A stretch of DNA of 64,000 bases, from positions 36,781,001-36,845,000 of the forward strand of contig BSWB01000003.1 in NCBI GenBank assembly GCA_033239125.1, in the 5' to 3' direction. The notes beneath the pieces were generated by a model, which was not told where the DNA came from, did not search any database, and was given only the letters and a program-made list of their open reading frames with translations. Source of the stretch: Fagopyrum homotropicum (taxonomy: Eukaryota; Streptophyta; Magnoliopsida; Caryophyllales; Polygonaceae). The position numbers and the translations under genes are program-made. Within the stretch, counting starts at the first letter, position 1. Each line of letters opens with the position of its first letter. Shown piece by piece: positions 24,518 to 34,816 of the stretch.

Positions 24518-26086
24518 ATGGATTTCGTAAGGAGAGTGTCAGGAAGGATAAAGGAGAAGAAGGGAGAGCAGAATAAGAAAAGAAAGGGCAATCCCTCCAC
24601 CTCTAGGGCACCACCACCCTCATCTTCTTCACTACCATCTTCACCTTCACCTCCATCTTCACCTCCTCACCCTAGCATCCCAACCATACATGAGAACCAC
24701 CTTGCTGCGTTTGAGAGGATCACGAAGAGGACAGTGATAGGTCCTAGGTATTTTTTGTTGGAGGATCTACATCCTCTCAACATAGTTGATGATCTTACAT
24801 GGCTCTTGGATAGAGCCGGATTGCTTGTCTTCACGAACATTCGTGAAGACGCCTATGAGGAGATCACCCGGGAGGTTGTGACGTCCTTCGAGCACAGCCA
24901 CGTAGATAGGACCGTCTCCTTCCGTCTCATGGAACAAGACTACCATTTGAGTATTGTTGAGTTTGGGACCATTTTCGGGTTCCATGAGACCTATAACGGT
25001 CGATTTCCTAGTGGAGTTTACCCCAAGAACTTTTGGGAGGAAGTAGCGATGATATACGCCGACGAGGACCGTTGGCAACCCGCCGATACCAAGGCTAGAT
25101 TGATGTACCATCTAGCCTTGAAGATAGCACACCGCGTTCTTTCGGAGTGTCTCTTTCCTAGGACGGAGACGCCCCAAAAGATCAAGACGGATGAGCTATT
25201 CTTGCTCTATAGCATGCTATACGGTCGCCGTGCAGATTGTGGCACTCTTTTGGCGGCTACGATGAGTAAACTCAAGAATAAGAAGAAGGGGAACATTGGA
25301 TATGGTGGGATAGTTACCCACATTTCTAGGACATTTGGTGTAGATTTTTCTGCTTGCACCCGTATACCGGCGGTTCCTTTAGGGCTACACGCATTCATGG
25401 TTAGGGGACTCATCTTCCCCACACATGGAGGTCCGCCTTATGCGGGCATGCCTTGGGAGACTAGGACGGGTAGGGGGATTGAGTGGCTGCCGGAGTATTC
25501 CATTGTGGCGGGACGCCACAATTGGAAGGAGACGTTCGCTGCGATGCATGCGAACAGGCTAGTAGCTCCCCCTTACGTTCCACCACCGGTTGTGGAGGAG
25601 GAGGACATGGGAGATCAGTACGAGAGTGGTGGAGGAGCGGAGCACGAGTTTGGCACGTTTCCGGATCAGCCGGAGGCGGCCCCGGATGTACCTAGACGCT
25701 CTCCACGTCCGGCTAGAGCCTCAGGCTCGTCATCTCGCCGCGCTAGTGTGAGTGAGAGGCCCACGTGGATGGCCACACCTCCCACATGGTATTCCACCCC
25801 ACCTCCTTGGTCCACGGAGCAGCCAGCAGCACCACCACCGCCACCATCACCAGTACCATCCGATGCCCCATCATGGTACAGTCACGCCCCGGGATGGTAC
25901 GAGCATATGCCGGATTGGGCTACCGGACTTTCAGAGAGAGTAGGAGCGCTAGAGATTCGGGCGGATGCTAGAGACGGACGCTTAGACGACCTTGACCACA
26001 TGATGAGGGACGTCTACCGCCAGCAGTTTGGGCGGTTCTATGATCCGAGTTTCTCTCCATTCCCACCTCCACCGCCGCCGCAGTGA
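24518..26086 (+). CDS. Athila-B env-position ORF, intact (522 aa)
   Basis: This is the long uninterrupted ORF after the missing pol, where Athila/Calypso elements carry a putative env-like gene. It has a basic N-terminus (EKKGEQNKKRKG at about 14-25), a Ser/Pro low-complexity linker (about 27-55), a conserved globular domain (about 60-360) with LTWLLDRAGL, DRWQPADTK and FPRTETPQKIKTDEL, an acidic linker, then a tail with repeated PTWY, PSWY, PGWY and PPPW motifs (about 405-475), a short coiled-coil-like stretch (LSERVGALEIRAD) and a Pro-rich end. I see no signal peptide or membrane segment, so a true envelope role is doubtful. The same domain occurs in decayed form in Athila-A. The start is the first ATG of the frame after a spacer rich in palindrome motifs. 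Confidence 0.85.
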   Translation: MDFVRRVSGRIKEKKGEQNKKRKGNPSTSRAPPPSSSSLPSSPSPPSSPPHPSIPTIHENHLAAFERITKRTVIGPRYFLLEDLHPLNIVDDLTWLLDRAGLLVFTNIREDAYEEITREVVTSFEHSHVDRTVSFRLMEQDYHLSIVEFGTIFGFHETYNGRFPSGVYPKNFWEEVAMIYADEDRWQPADTKARLMYHLALKIAHRVLSECLFPRTETPQKIKTDELFLLYSMLYGRRADCGTLLAATMSKLKNKKKGNIGYGGIVTHISRTFGVDFSACTRIPAVPLGLHAFMVRGLIFPTHGGPPYAGMPWETRTGRGIEWLPEYSIVAGRHNWKETFAAMHANRLVAPPYVPPPVVEEEDMGDQYESGGGAEHEFGTFPDQPEAAPDVPRRSPRPARASGSSSRRASVSERPTWMATPPTWYSTPPPWSTEQPAAPPPPPSPVPSDAPSWYSHAPGWYEHMPDWATGLSERVGALEIRADARDGRLDDLDHMMRDVYRQQFGRFYDPSFSPFPPPPPPQ

Positions 26087-27434
26087 TTGGACGCATGATC
26101 GTTTGTTTTAGACATTTCCGCCACCATTTTGTGAGTTTCTTTTTCTTTTCTTCTTTTCCTTATTTCTTTTGAACATTAGGGACAATGTTCGTCCTAAGTA
26201 TGGGGTGAGATGTACTAAAAAGTCTGTAATAACTCTACTCTCTATGTTTGCTTTCATTCGAGACTATCGTTGCATGTTCATTATGTGTTGCACGTTTCCC
26301 TATTACATTGCATGAAAAGTGACTTGAAAAACCCATAAAAATTTGAAAAATTTTGAAAATTTTGTGCTTCTAATGAATTGAGATGATTTCCATGATAATC
26401 ACTACTTGTGAATTGAGTTTAATGACAATTGCATGCTTAAAAGGATTGTGAATTGAAAAGAATTTGAATGAATGAATTTCACCTCTTTTGCAAGTTTTAT
26501 AATGTGAAAATGTTACCTAAATCATGATAGGAAATTGAAGTTGAAATCACGTTATAAGTTCCTATACTTCTTGTTGAAATGATTAAGGCAATTCAATACT
26601 TTCTTTCTTCTTTCTTTGATCATCTAGCTCCTCATTGAAATATTAGCCTCTTTTACCTATCCGGGAATTTGGAGAAGTGAATGAGAAAAAGGCATGTTTG
26701 ATGTGGGAGGGCCATGAGAGCAATTATTTGCAATCAATTGAATAGAAAGAAATTATAGGTTTGGGGAAGTCAATCATGACGATGAGTAACTCGGCACCAT
26801 TCACATAGCCGGGTGTTTGTATCTTGCCAAAGTCGGATTGAGCGATATTCCTAGCGGATTATGGTATGTGCGCTAAGGGTTTGAGGCATCTCTTGAAAAA
26901 TTTGAGAAACGCCGATCTCCTAGGCTTCGGTCTTTGTGCACCTCTATCCATAACTCCAAAAGTAAAGTCGAAAAATGAAAAGAAGAGAGTGAAGCTCTAA
27001 GTTGAAGTGTTGCGGGAACCACATAAGAAGAAGAAGGTAGTTGTCCACTTTCCCGGATTTATGCACCACTTTCCCTTAAAGTTTTCCCTTCCCTTCCATA
27101 TTCTAGACCTTTTCTTTGAAAGTCCTTAAGATCAAAAGAATGTTATATGACTTGGTGATCTAAATTGAAGTTTCTTGTGATTGATTTTGATAATGTTTGA
27201 AGGTTATAATGCTTGTTTAGAAGTTAAGTTGGTTCATGAATTTTCTTTACCTTTTACTCTTCGATTGAGTGTGTGAAAGTTTGAAAAAACGATTGAAGCA
27301 AGGTTTGAGAATGATCTATTCTTTAGAAGTCACATTCATCCGAAAGAAGGTACACATATTTCATCCTAACTCTTGTTTAAAGCTTTTTGAAAGACCTTGC
27401 TTAGGGACAAGCAAGTGTTAAGTATGGGGTTATT
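26087..27434 (+). other. Athila-B 3' noncoding region with purine tract
   Basis: No coding character. It is homologous to the Athila-A spacer 19721-21052. AAGTATGGGGT occurs at about 26198-26208 and again as the probable polypurine tract at 27420-27430, directly before the 3' LTR. Confidence 0.7.
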
Positions 27435-29204
27435 TGTTAGCATGAAATATTGTGATATTTTAGGCACGTTTTCTAAACGTATTTGATTCATATTGATAGT
27501 CTTTGATTGAACTTTGTGCATATGTGAGCTAGTATTACCTATATTGTCAATATGGATGTCTACATTAGTTCTATGTTGATTATAGGTGATTTGGAGCTAT
27601 TTCCGAACGGAATCGAGCAAAGGAGAGTTGAGTTGATATGTCTATGGATTGAGGACATTCTTTGAAAGCAAATTGGAGTTTTAGTTTGAGGAATGCACGA
27701 GTTTAGGGAAGAATCACGTTCTTGCCCTAAACCACGCTCTAAATTACGACCGTATCACGTTCCACGATCAATTCCACGACCGTGGATTTAGAGTCAGAAA
27801 TTCATGTTCATTCCAGAGGATTACACGGCCGTGGAACATATGGTGCAAACCGTATTTGTTTCCACGCCCTAAATTACGGTCGTGGATCACTTCCACGACC
27901 GTGATCTTGGCGAATCTTTTCGCCACACTTTGAAGCCACGATCTTTTAAAGATTGGGCCGGGCCGACATTTTGCCCTGCACTATAAAAAGACGGACGAAG
28001 CAAGAATCCGACAGGCTCGCTTACTCTCGCTTACCCCCCGCTTACCCTCATTCATCATCGCTTACACACGCTTACACTTCGCTTAGCTTGCTTGGAATCA
28101 TTGACATCTCTTTGGGAGATCGAAGTTCATGTTTGGCAATTCCTCTAATCTCGCACTTTTGGTGGAGATTGCTGTTGAGATCTCCGGATTGGCAGAAGAT
28201 CGAAGTTCTTGGAAGATTTTGCAAGAAGATCTCTCTTCTTGTTTAGGTTTGATTTGGAAAACGGATTGACATCCCGTTTTCTCTTCTTTCCTAAGGTGGT
28301 GATTGTTTGTTTTACTTTGAATCTTTTGACATTACTTGTTCTCTTTGTGACCTTGAGATTGAATTGAAGATTATTGAAAGTTCTTGAAAGTTTTCATCTT
28401 TTTATCTTTTAATTCTTGAATTGATATCAACATGACTGTTATTGGCTAAAAACCCTTAACAATTCTAAGGTGAAGGGTTGATAGTTGTGGCTTAGATGAT
28501 GATAGATCGATCGCAAACAGATTAGACCCTGAGAGTTAGAGAGACTCGCCGACAACCCTAAATTACGGTCTGTTCTTGATTCCACGGCCGTGGAACCTCA
28601 AGAACTAACCGTGATTTCCCTTAAGTCTACGAACCTGCTTTTACTTTAATCTAAAGTTAAAGATTTGCTTTAGCTTAGTTTAGACTTGTCTTTTCTAGGT
28701 GGTAGTGAAGCCTCAACAACCTCTACCTCGATTGTGAGTGTCACAACCTCAATCGGTTAAGTTAGTATTGATCCTTGGGTTATAAGTTTGGGTATTTGAC
28801 ACTAATTCTCGTCTCTAGAATCCTTCTATATTGAGCCTCAACAACCTGTATAGAGAGTGCCTTGTAGGTGAGTTATATAAAGTTTTTGGAACTTCACCGT
28901 ACGATTACCTTACATTAGTATACCTTTGCATACCTCAACTCTGTCTTTACATCATTAAGTATATCTTGAATCGATTGCCACAGCTGGATATCTGAATCTT
29001 TAGGATTGTTGTTTTCCCAATAATTCGAAAAGCTCTTACATTTACTCGCTTGATAACCTACAACTGGATTTAACCCCCCAAATCCCTGTGTTCGATACTC
29101 TGGAATTCTTGCTTAACTATATCGATCCGTACACTGCGGGTTCGCTGCTTGATTCTAGTTTTATAAATTTAAAACTTATTTGCACACACCTCTAGGGGCG
29201 AACA
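27435..29204 (+). repeat. Athila-B 3' LTR
   Basis: This 1770-bp LTR has the same length as the 5' LTR. TATAAAAAG is at 27982-27990. A palindrome near 28582-28593 is perfect here (CCACGGCCGTGG) but altered in the 5' LTR. The ACGTC duplication follows at 29205-29209. Confidence 0.95.
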
Positions 29205-30663
29205 ACGTCCCTCAAGATCCGGGCGTTCTCCTGGCGCTCCACGTCATGAGCTTGCTGATGGACCTCCAAATCTTATACTCTCTTCAAAAGGTCATCCGCC
29301 CAATCTAGTAGCTGCGAATACCAAGCTGGCGGCTGGCCATACCATGAAGGCACATCCTGAGGAAGAGTCTTTGCCACCGGTGGATGATCATACCATGGAG
29401 GAGGAGCTCCCATCCATGGCGGCTGTGCTCCATACCAAGCAGGTGGGGTCTCCATCCACGTCGGCCTCTCACTCATACTAGCCCTGCGTGAGGAAGAAGA
29501 ACCGGAAGGTCTAGACGGAAGGGGAGATCTCCTAGGAGGCTCCGGGAAGTCGGCCGGCTGATCCGGGAATGTGCCAAAGTCATGCTAAGCGCCTCTTGCA
29601 TCCTGATCATCTCCTCCTCCCATATCCTCATCATCATCCTCAGTTGGAACGTCATCAGGCACATATGGAGGAGCTACTAGTATATTGACATGCATCGATA
29701 CGAAAGTCTCCTTCTGGTTGTGACGGCCTAGCATGATAGAATACTCAGGAAGCCATGGGATGCCCCTACCACCTCTCTCCTCCCAATGCATGGCTGCGGT
29801 AGGTGAATCACGGTGGCGGGAAAAGATGATACCTCTAGTCATGAGTCCATTGAGACCCAAAGGTCTCGCCGCTATCCTAGTGCAAGCGGAGTAGTCTATG
29901 CCCAGCTGGTTGGCGATGTGAGTCACCATACCCCGATAAACTATATTCCTGGCCTTTTTGTTCTTCAACTTACTAATGGTAGAGGCAAGTAGGGTGGCAC
30001 AATCTGCGGAAGTACCGGTGAGCATACAATAGAGGAGGAAAAGTTCATCGGTCTTAATCTTTTGTGGTGTTTCGGTCCTAGGGAAAAGGCATTCCGAAAG
30101 GACTCTATGGGCTATCTTCAAGGCTAAGTGGTATATGAGTTTAGCCTTGGTGTCGGCCGGTTGCCAACGATCCTCACTAGCATAGATCATAGCAATATCT
30201 TCCCAAAAGTCTTTGGCATACACTCCCCGGGAAACCTTCCAGTAAAATTCTCATGAAACCCAAAGAAGATTCCAAACTGAACTATGGAGAACTCATAGTT
30301 TTGCTCCATCAACCTAAAAGACACCGTTCGGTTAACGGCGCTATGCTCAAAAGAAGTTACAAACTCCCTTGTTATCTCCTCATAAGCATCTTCCCTAATG
30401 ACGGAGAAGATGATCAATCCGGCTCTATCCAAAATCCAAGTCAAATCATTCACTACGTTGAGCTCTTAAAGCTCCCCTAGGACAAGGTACCTAGGTCCTA
30501 TTATCGATCTCTTTGAAATCCTTTCCAAGGCTCCTTCATAATCCTTATGGATTCTAGGGGTTCTAGGAGGTGGTGGTGATGGTGGTTCACTAGGAGGGGG
30601 TTAGGAAGAAGAGAAACTATTACCTTTCTACTTCTTGTTCCTACTTGACTTCCTTCTAAACAT
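29205..30663 (-). pseudogene. Athila-A env-position ORF, main part
   Basis: From the ATG at 30663, minus-strand frames resemble the Athila-B env-position ORF throughout: a basic, Ser/Pro-rich N-terminus, a conserved central domain (LTWILDRAGL, DRWQPADTK, ECLFPRTETPQKIKTDELF) and a Trp/Tyr/Pro-rich tail with PAWY, PSWY and PPWY repeats. It is broken by in-frame stops near 30628 and 30475, a shift near 30200, a stop near 29585, and the Athila-B insertion at 29205. The function of this ORF class is unproven; it occupies the position of env in retroviruses. Confidence 0.85.
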
Positions 30664-31516
30664 TTTTTCTCAACAACAGAAAAATCCACGGTCTGTTCTT
30701 GGAATTCCACGGCCGTGGAAATGTACGGACCCGTGGATTTTCTCAGTCTCTCTCAAAATTCAGCAGATTCACACCAAATTCAACAATCACAGCCCTAGAC
30801 TAATTCTAAATCCAAGTTCGTCCAGTTCTCCTATAATCTTGCAAGGAAATTGAACCAAATTGACCAAGAAGAGAATAGAGAATAAAACCTAGGTTTGGAT
30901 TTGAAAAATCCAAAATCCTTCTCCAATGTGGATTGTTCACTCAGTTTGTTGCTTGGATCTTGTAGAGGGTTGAAAATGCTCTAGTTTTGGTTAAAGAATC
31001 GATTGAATAGGACTCCGGATGAAGAATTATGGAAGAGGGGAAGTGGTCGGCGATTTGGGCGTGGTTCTAGGCGTGGAAGGAGAGGATGAATGTGTTTTTG
31101 AGAAGGAAAGAAGGTTATATAATCCCCGTAATTTTTTGGAAAATCACGGTCACTCGAGGCGTTCCACGGCCGTGGTTTTGTATGGACACCGTGGAATTTT
31201 CTGATTTGTGTCAAAATTTGGAAAATTACGGCCATCTGTTACTTCCACGGCCGTGGTTTTGGGCGTGGAAGTCTCTGTTATGTGCCAAAAATCCAAGTTT
31301 CGTCAATTCTTTCCAACTTTTTCTTCATTTCTTTGCTCATTCCTTATTCCTACATCCAAAAACATAACATACCAGGAGGTATCGAGGGGAAAACAAAACA
31401 AAAAAAAACTAAACTAAACTAATCTAAGAAAGAAAAACAAAAATGCAATTGCAATACCTTGGGTTTCCTCCCAAGAAGCTCTTTGTTTTGGGTCTGTAGC
31501 TAGACCGTTCATGAGT
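30664..31516 (-). other. Athila-A spacer between integrase and env-position ORF, with palindrome motifs
   Basis: Noncoding sequence with three perfect CCACGGCCGTGG palindromes (30707-30718, 31164-31175, 31245-31256), each near half-sites such as AAATCACGGT or GGGCGTGGAA. The corresponding Athila-B spacer (23850-24517) has the same motifs (about 24024-24036, 24472-24483). It may act as the leader of a separate env-position transcript. Confidence 0.6.
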
Positions 31517-32907
31517 TTATTTGAGGATAATCGGAACGATTTCCTCAGCTTGGAGCTTCGGTGAATACTTATTAAGTCGTTGGCCATTTAGCTTGAAACT
31601 TCCGCACTTTTCACCCCATACTTCAACTACACCATGGGGAAAAACACGTTTAATCAAATAAGGTCCAGTCCAACGAGATTTAAGCTTACCTGGAAAGAGT
31701 CGAAGTCTCAAATTGAAGAGGAGAATTTGATCTCCTTCTTTGAGGTCCTTTGGAATGATATGCTTATCATGCCAATGCTTCGCCCTTTCTTTGTAAATCT
31801 TGGCATTCTCATAGGCGTTCAAGCGGAGTTCTTCAAGGTCGTTAAGGTCCAAGAGGTGCTTCTCGCATGCTTCCTTCATGCTGAAGTTCAACCACTTCAC
31901 AGCCCAATACGCCTTGTGTTCTAGCTCCACTGGAAGATGACAAGATTTCCCATACACAAGGTTGTATGGTGTTGTACCTATGGGAGTCTTGTGTGTAGTC
32001 CTATACGCCCATAAAGCATAATCTAGTTTCAAAGACCAATCCTTCCTTGTCTTTGACACCGTCTTCTCAAGGATGCCCTTGATCTCTCTGTTCGAAATTT
32101 CCACTTGCCCACTTGTTTGTGGATGGTAGGGAGTGGCGATCTTGTGAGTAACCCCATACTTTGCTAGTAGAGCTTCGAATCGTCGGGCAATGAAGTGTGA
32201 ACCTCCGTCACCAATGATGGTCCGTGGTGTCCCAAACCTCGGGAAAATAGTTCTGTTAAAGAACTTGACAACAACCATGACATCATTAGTTGGAGAGGCA
32301 ATAGCTTCAACCCATCTCAAAACATAATCTACAGCTAGAAGTATGTATTGGTTTCCGCAAGATGATGGGAAAGGTCCCATGAAGTCGACTCCACAAACGT
32401 CGAAGATTTCCACCTCTTGAATGTTGTTGAGAGGCATCTCGTTTCTCCTAGACATATTTCCTGTTCTTTGACAAGCATCGCAGTAGGAAACAAAGGTTTG
32501 CATACCCTTAAATAAAGTAGGCCAAAAGAATCCGGATTGCAATACCTTAGCGCTAGTTTTATTGGAACTAGTGTGTCCTCCACAAGGAAGTGAATGACAA
32601 TGACGAAGGACACTTTGCATTTCGTCTTCCGGCACACATCTCCTAATGATGCCGTCGGGACCTCTCTTGAAAAGTAGAGGTTCATTCCAAAAGTATGCCG
32701 GATATCCCTACAGAACTTCTTTCTTTGTGCATAGGATAGTCCGGAAGGTATTTCCTGACAAACCAAATAATTTACAAAATCAGCAAACCAAGGTTCGTTA
32801 CCTCTAGAAATCTTGTCGATGCACTCTTCCATGATGTGTAAGTGCTCATCCAGGAAGGAGTCATCAATGGGTAGATCGTCGTCTTCAATGTGTGGTAGAC
32901 GACTCAA
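31517..32907 (-). pseudogene. Athila-A integrase
   Basis: The main frame (31517-32635, 372 codons) holds the zinc-binding HHCC region (CDAC at residues 52-55) and a DD35E core: Asp84 in GVDFMGPF, Asp143 in IIGDGGSHF and Glu179 in GQVEISNREI, with 58 and 35 residues between them. A C-terminal part follows with LFPGKLKSRWTGPY. The upstream part of the domain (32635-32907) is in another frame, so a frameshift separates it. The enzyme would insert element cDNA with 5-bp duplications, as seen for both Athila copies here. Confidence 0.92.
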
Positions 32908-32979
32908 GTGATCCGCAACAGAATTTTCCGAGCATTTCTTGTCGCGGATCTCTAGATCAAATTCTTGTAGGAGAAGAAT

Positions 32980-34804
32980 TCATCTAATCAGCCTCGGTTT
33001 CGCGTCCTTCTTTGCGAGCAAATACCGGATTACTGAATGGTCCGTGTATACAATCACCTTCGCTCCTACAAGATAAGAACGAAACTTTTCAAATGCATAT
33101 ACAATGGCTAAAAACTCTTTCTCCGTTGTGGCGTAGTTGAGCTGCACTTCAACTAGCGTCTTGCTAGCATAGTAGATGGCATGAGTCCGGCCTTCCTTCT
33201 TTTGCCCAAGCACCGCTCCAACAACTACGTCACTTGCGTCACACATAACCTCGAACGGGAGATTGCAGTCCGGACGTTGGATAATAGGGGCTGAGATGAG
33301 AGCTCCCGGATCTTATAGAAGGCGTCGAGACAATCATGCGAAAAATAAAAAACTACATCCTTCATCAAGAGATTAGTTAGCGGTTTCGAAATCTTAGAAA
33401 AGTCTTTGATGAATCTTCTATAGAATCCAGCATGTCCTAGGAAACTTATTATCCCCTTCACCGAAGATGAAGGAAGAAGTTTCTCTATAGTCTCTATCTT
33501 AGCTTTGTCAACTTCGATCCCGCTATTAGAGATCAAGTGTCCTAGCACAATGCCTTCCTTAACCATGAATTGACGCTTCTCCTAATTAAGAACTAGGTTA
33601 GTGTCTTCACACCTTTGTAACACAGGAGAAAGGTTAGAAAGACAATGATCAAATGAGGAACCATAAACTGAAAAGTCATCCATAAAAACCTCCATGATTT
33701 CCTCAATATACTCCGAGAAGATGGCCATCATACCCTTTGAAAGGTGGCTGGAGCGTTGCAAAGTCCGAATGACATCCTCCTATAAGAAAACGTACCCCAT
33801 GGGCACGTGAATGTGATCTTCTCTTGATCCTCCGGGTGGATCGGAATCTGGAAGAAACCACTATAACCGTCAAGATAACAAAAATAGGAGTGTTGTGCTA
33901 ACCTTCCAAGCATTTGATCTATGAATGGTAGCGGGAAGTGATCCTTCCTAGTTGCATTGTTCAGCTTGCGGTAGTCAATGCACATCCTCCAACCCGTCAC
34001 GGTTCTTGTAGGAATGAGCTCATTGTTCTTGTTGGTGATAACCGTCATTCCTCCTTTCTTCGGGACTACTTGAACGGGGCTCACCCACTTGCTATCGGAG
34101 ATAGGATAGATGATTCCTGCGTCAAGTAACTTAAGAATTTCCTTCTTAACAACCTCCTTCATGATCGGATTTAACCGTCTTTGAGGTTGTCGTGAAAGCT
34201 TGAAATCCTCCTCCATTAGAATCTTGTGCATGCATAAAGATGGTTTAATTCCTACAAGATCCTCTATGGTATAACCTAAGGCTTTCTTATGTTTCCTTAG
34301 AACAACCATTAGTTTCTCATGTTCATCTTCATTTAGATCGGAATCAACAATAACGGAAAAAGTAGAATTAGTTCTAAGAAATGCATAGAAAAGAAGTGTG
34401 GGAAGTGGCTTCAATTCCATAGCTATTGATGCCTTTGATGAGTCTTGAGGTATGTCCGACGCTTCCTTAGAAGTCTCTAAGGGTGTAGGAGTGATTGAAG
34501 AAGACTCAAGAGTAGTTGTGAAAAGAATGAAGTTGTTCTCAGAATTTCCCAAAATTACGGCACCACTGTTACTTCCACGGCCGTGGTTTAGGGCGTGGAA
34601 CTCTCTGTTATGCTCGTAATAGCAGTTTACGGCCAGTTTTGGTGAAACCACGGCCGTGGAATAGCACGACTGACCGTGATTTCTCACATTTTCTGAGTCA
34701 TCGTATAGTTTCTCAAACTCTTCCTCTTGTACTTCCTTTAGCTCTTCCAAGGCTTCAATCTCAACATTGCAATCCTCTTTCTCTCCCTTTTCCATGATGC
34801 TCAT
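32980..34804 (-). pseudogene. Athila-A reverse transcriptase and RNase H
   Basis: The RT frame (33728-34804) includes WRMCIDYRKLNNAT, YLDGYSGFFQIPI and FGLCNAPATFQR. A one-base shift near 33735 moves to the frame with the active site FMDD (33675-33686), then an in-frame TAG near 33580 (N-stop-E-K), and GFYRRFIKDFSKISKPL. Another shift near 33280 leads to RNase H (33246-32980) with MCDASD, TEKEFLAIVYAFEKFR and VYTDH. The N-terminal extension unusually encodes a CCACGGCCGTGG palindrome block at 34550-34690. At least three lesions make it inactive. Confidence 0.92.
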
Positions 34805-34816
34805 GGTTATGACTTT

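Larger units (their letters stand above)
21128..29204 (+). mobile_element. Athila-B: young pol-less Athila derivative nested in Athila-A
   Basis: Two 1770-bp LTRs (21128-22897, 27435-29204; TGTTAG...GAACA) flank a 4537-bp interior, with the perfect 5-bp target duplication ACGTC at 21123-21127 and 29205-29209. The interior holds the primer site, a gag 5' part, a deleted and partly inverted gag, no protease, RT, RNase H or integrase, an intact 522-codon env-position ORF, and a 3' noncoding region ending in a purine tract. Aligning the LTRs by eye shows about 14 differences (about 0.8%), so insertion is recent. Mobilisation must have used enzymes from another copy. Confidence 0.95.

Noticed and set aside
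24767..25111. 114-codon antisense ORF within the env-position gene
   Set aside because: Shadow of the well-supported plus-strand frame.
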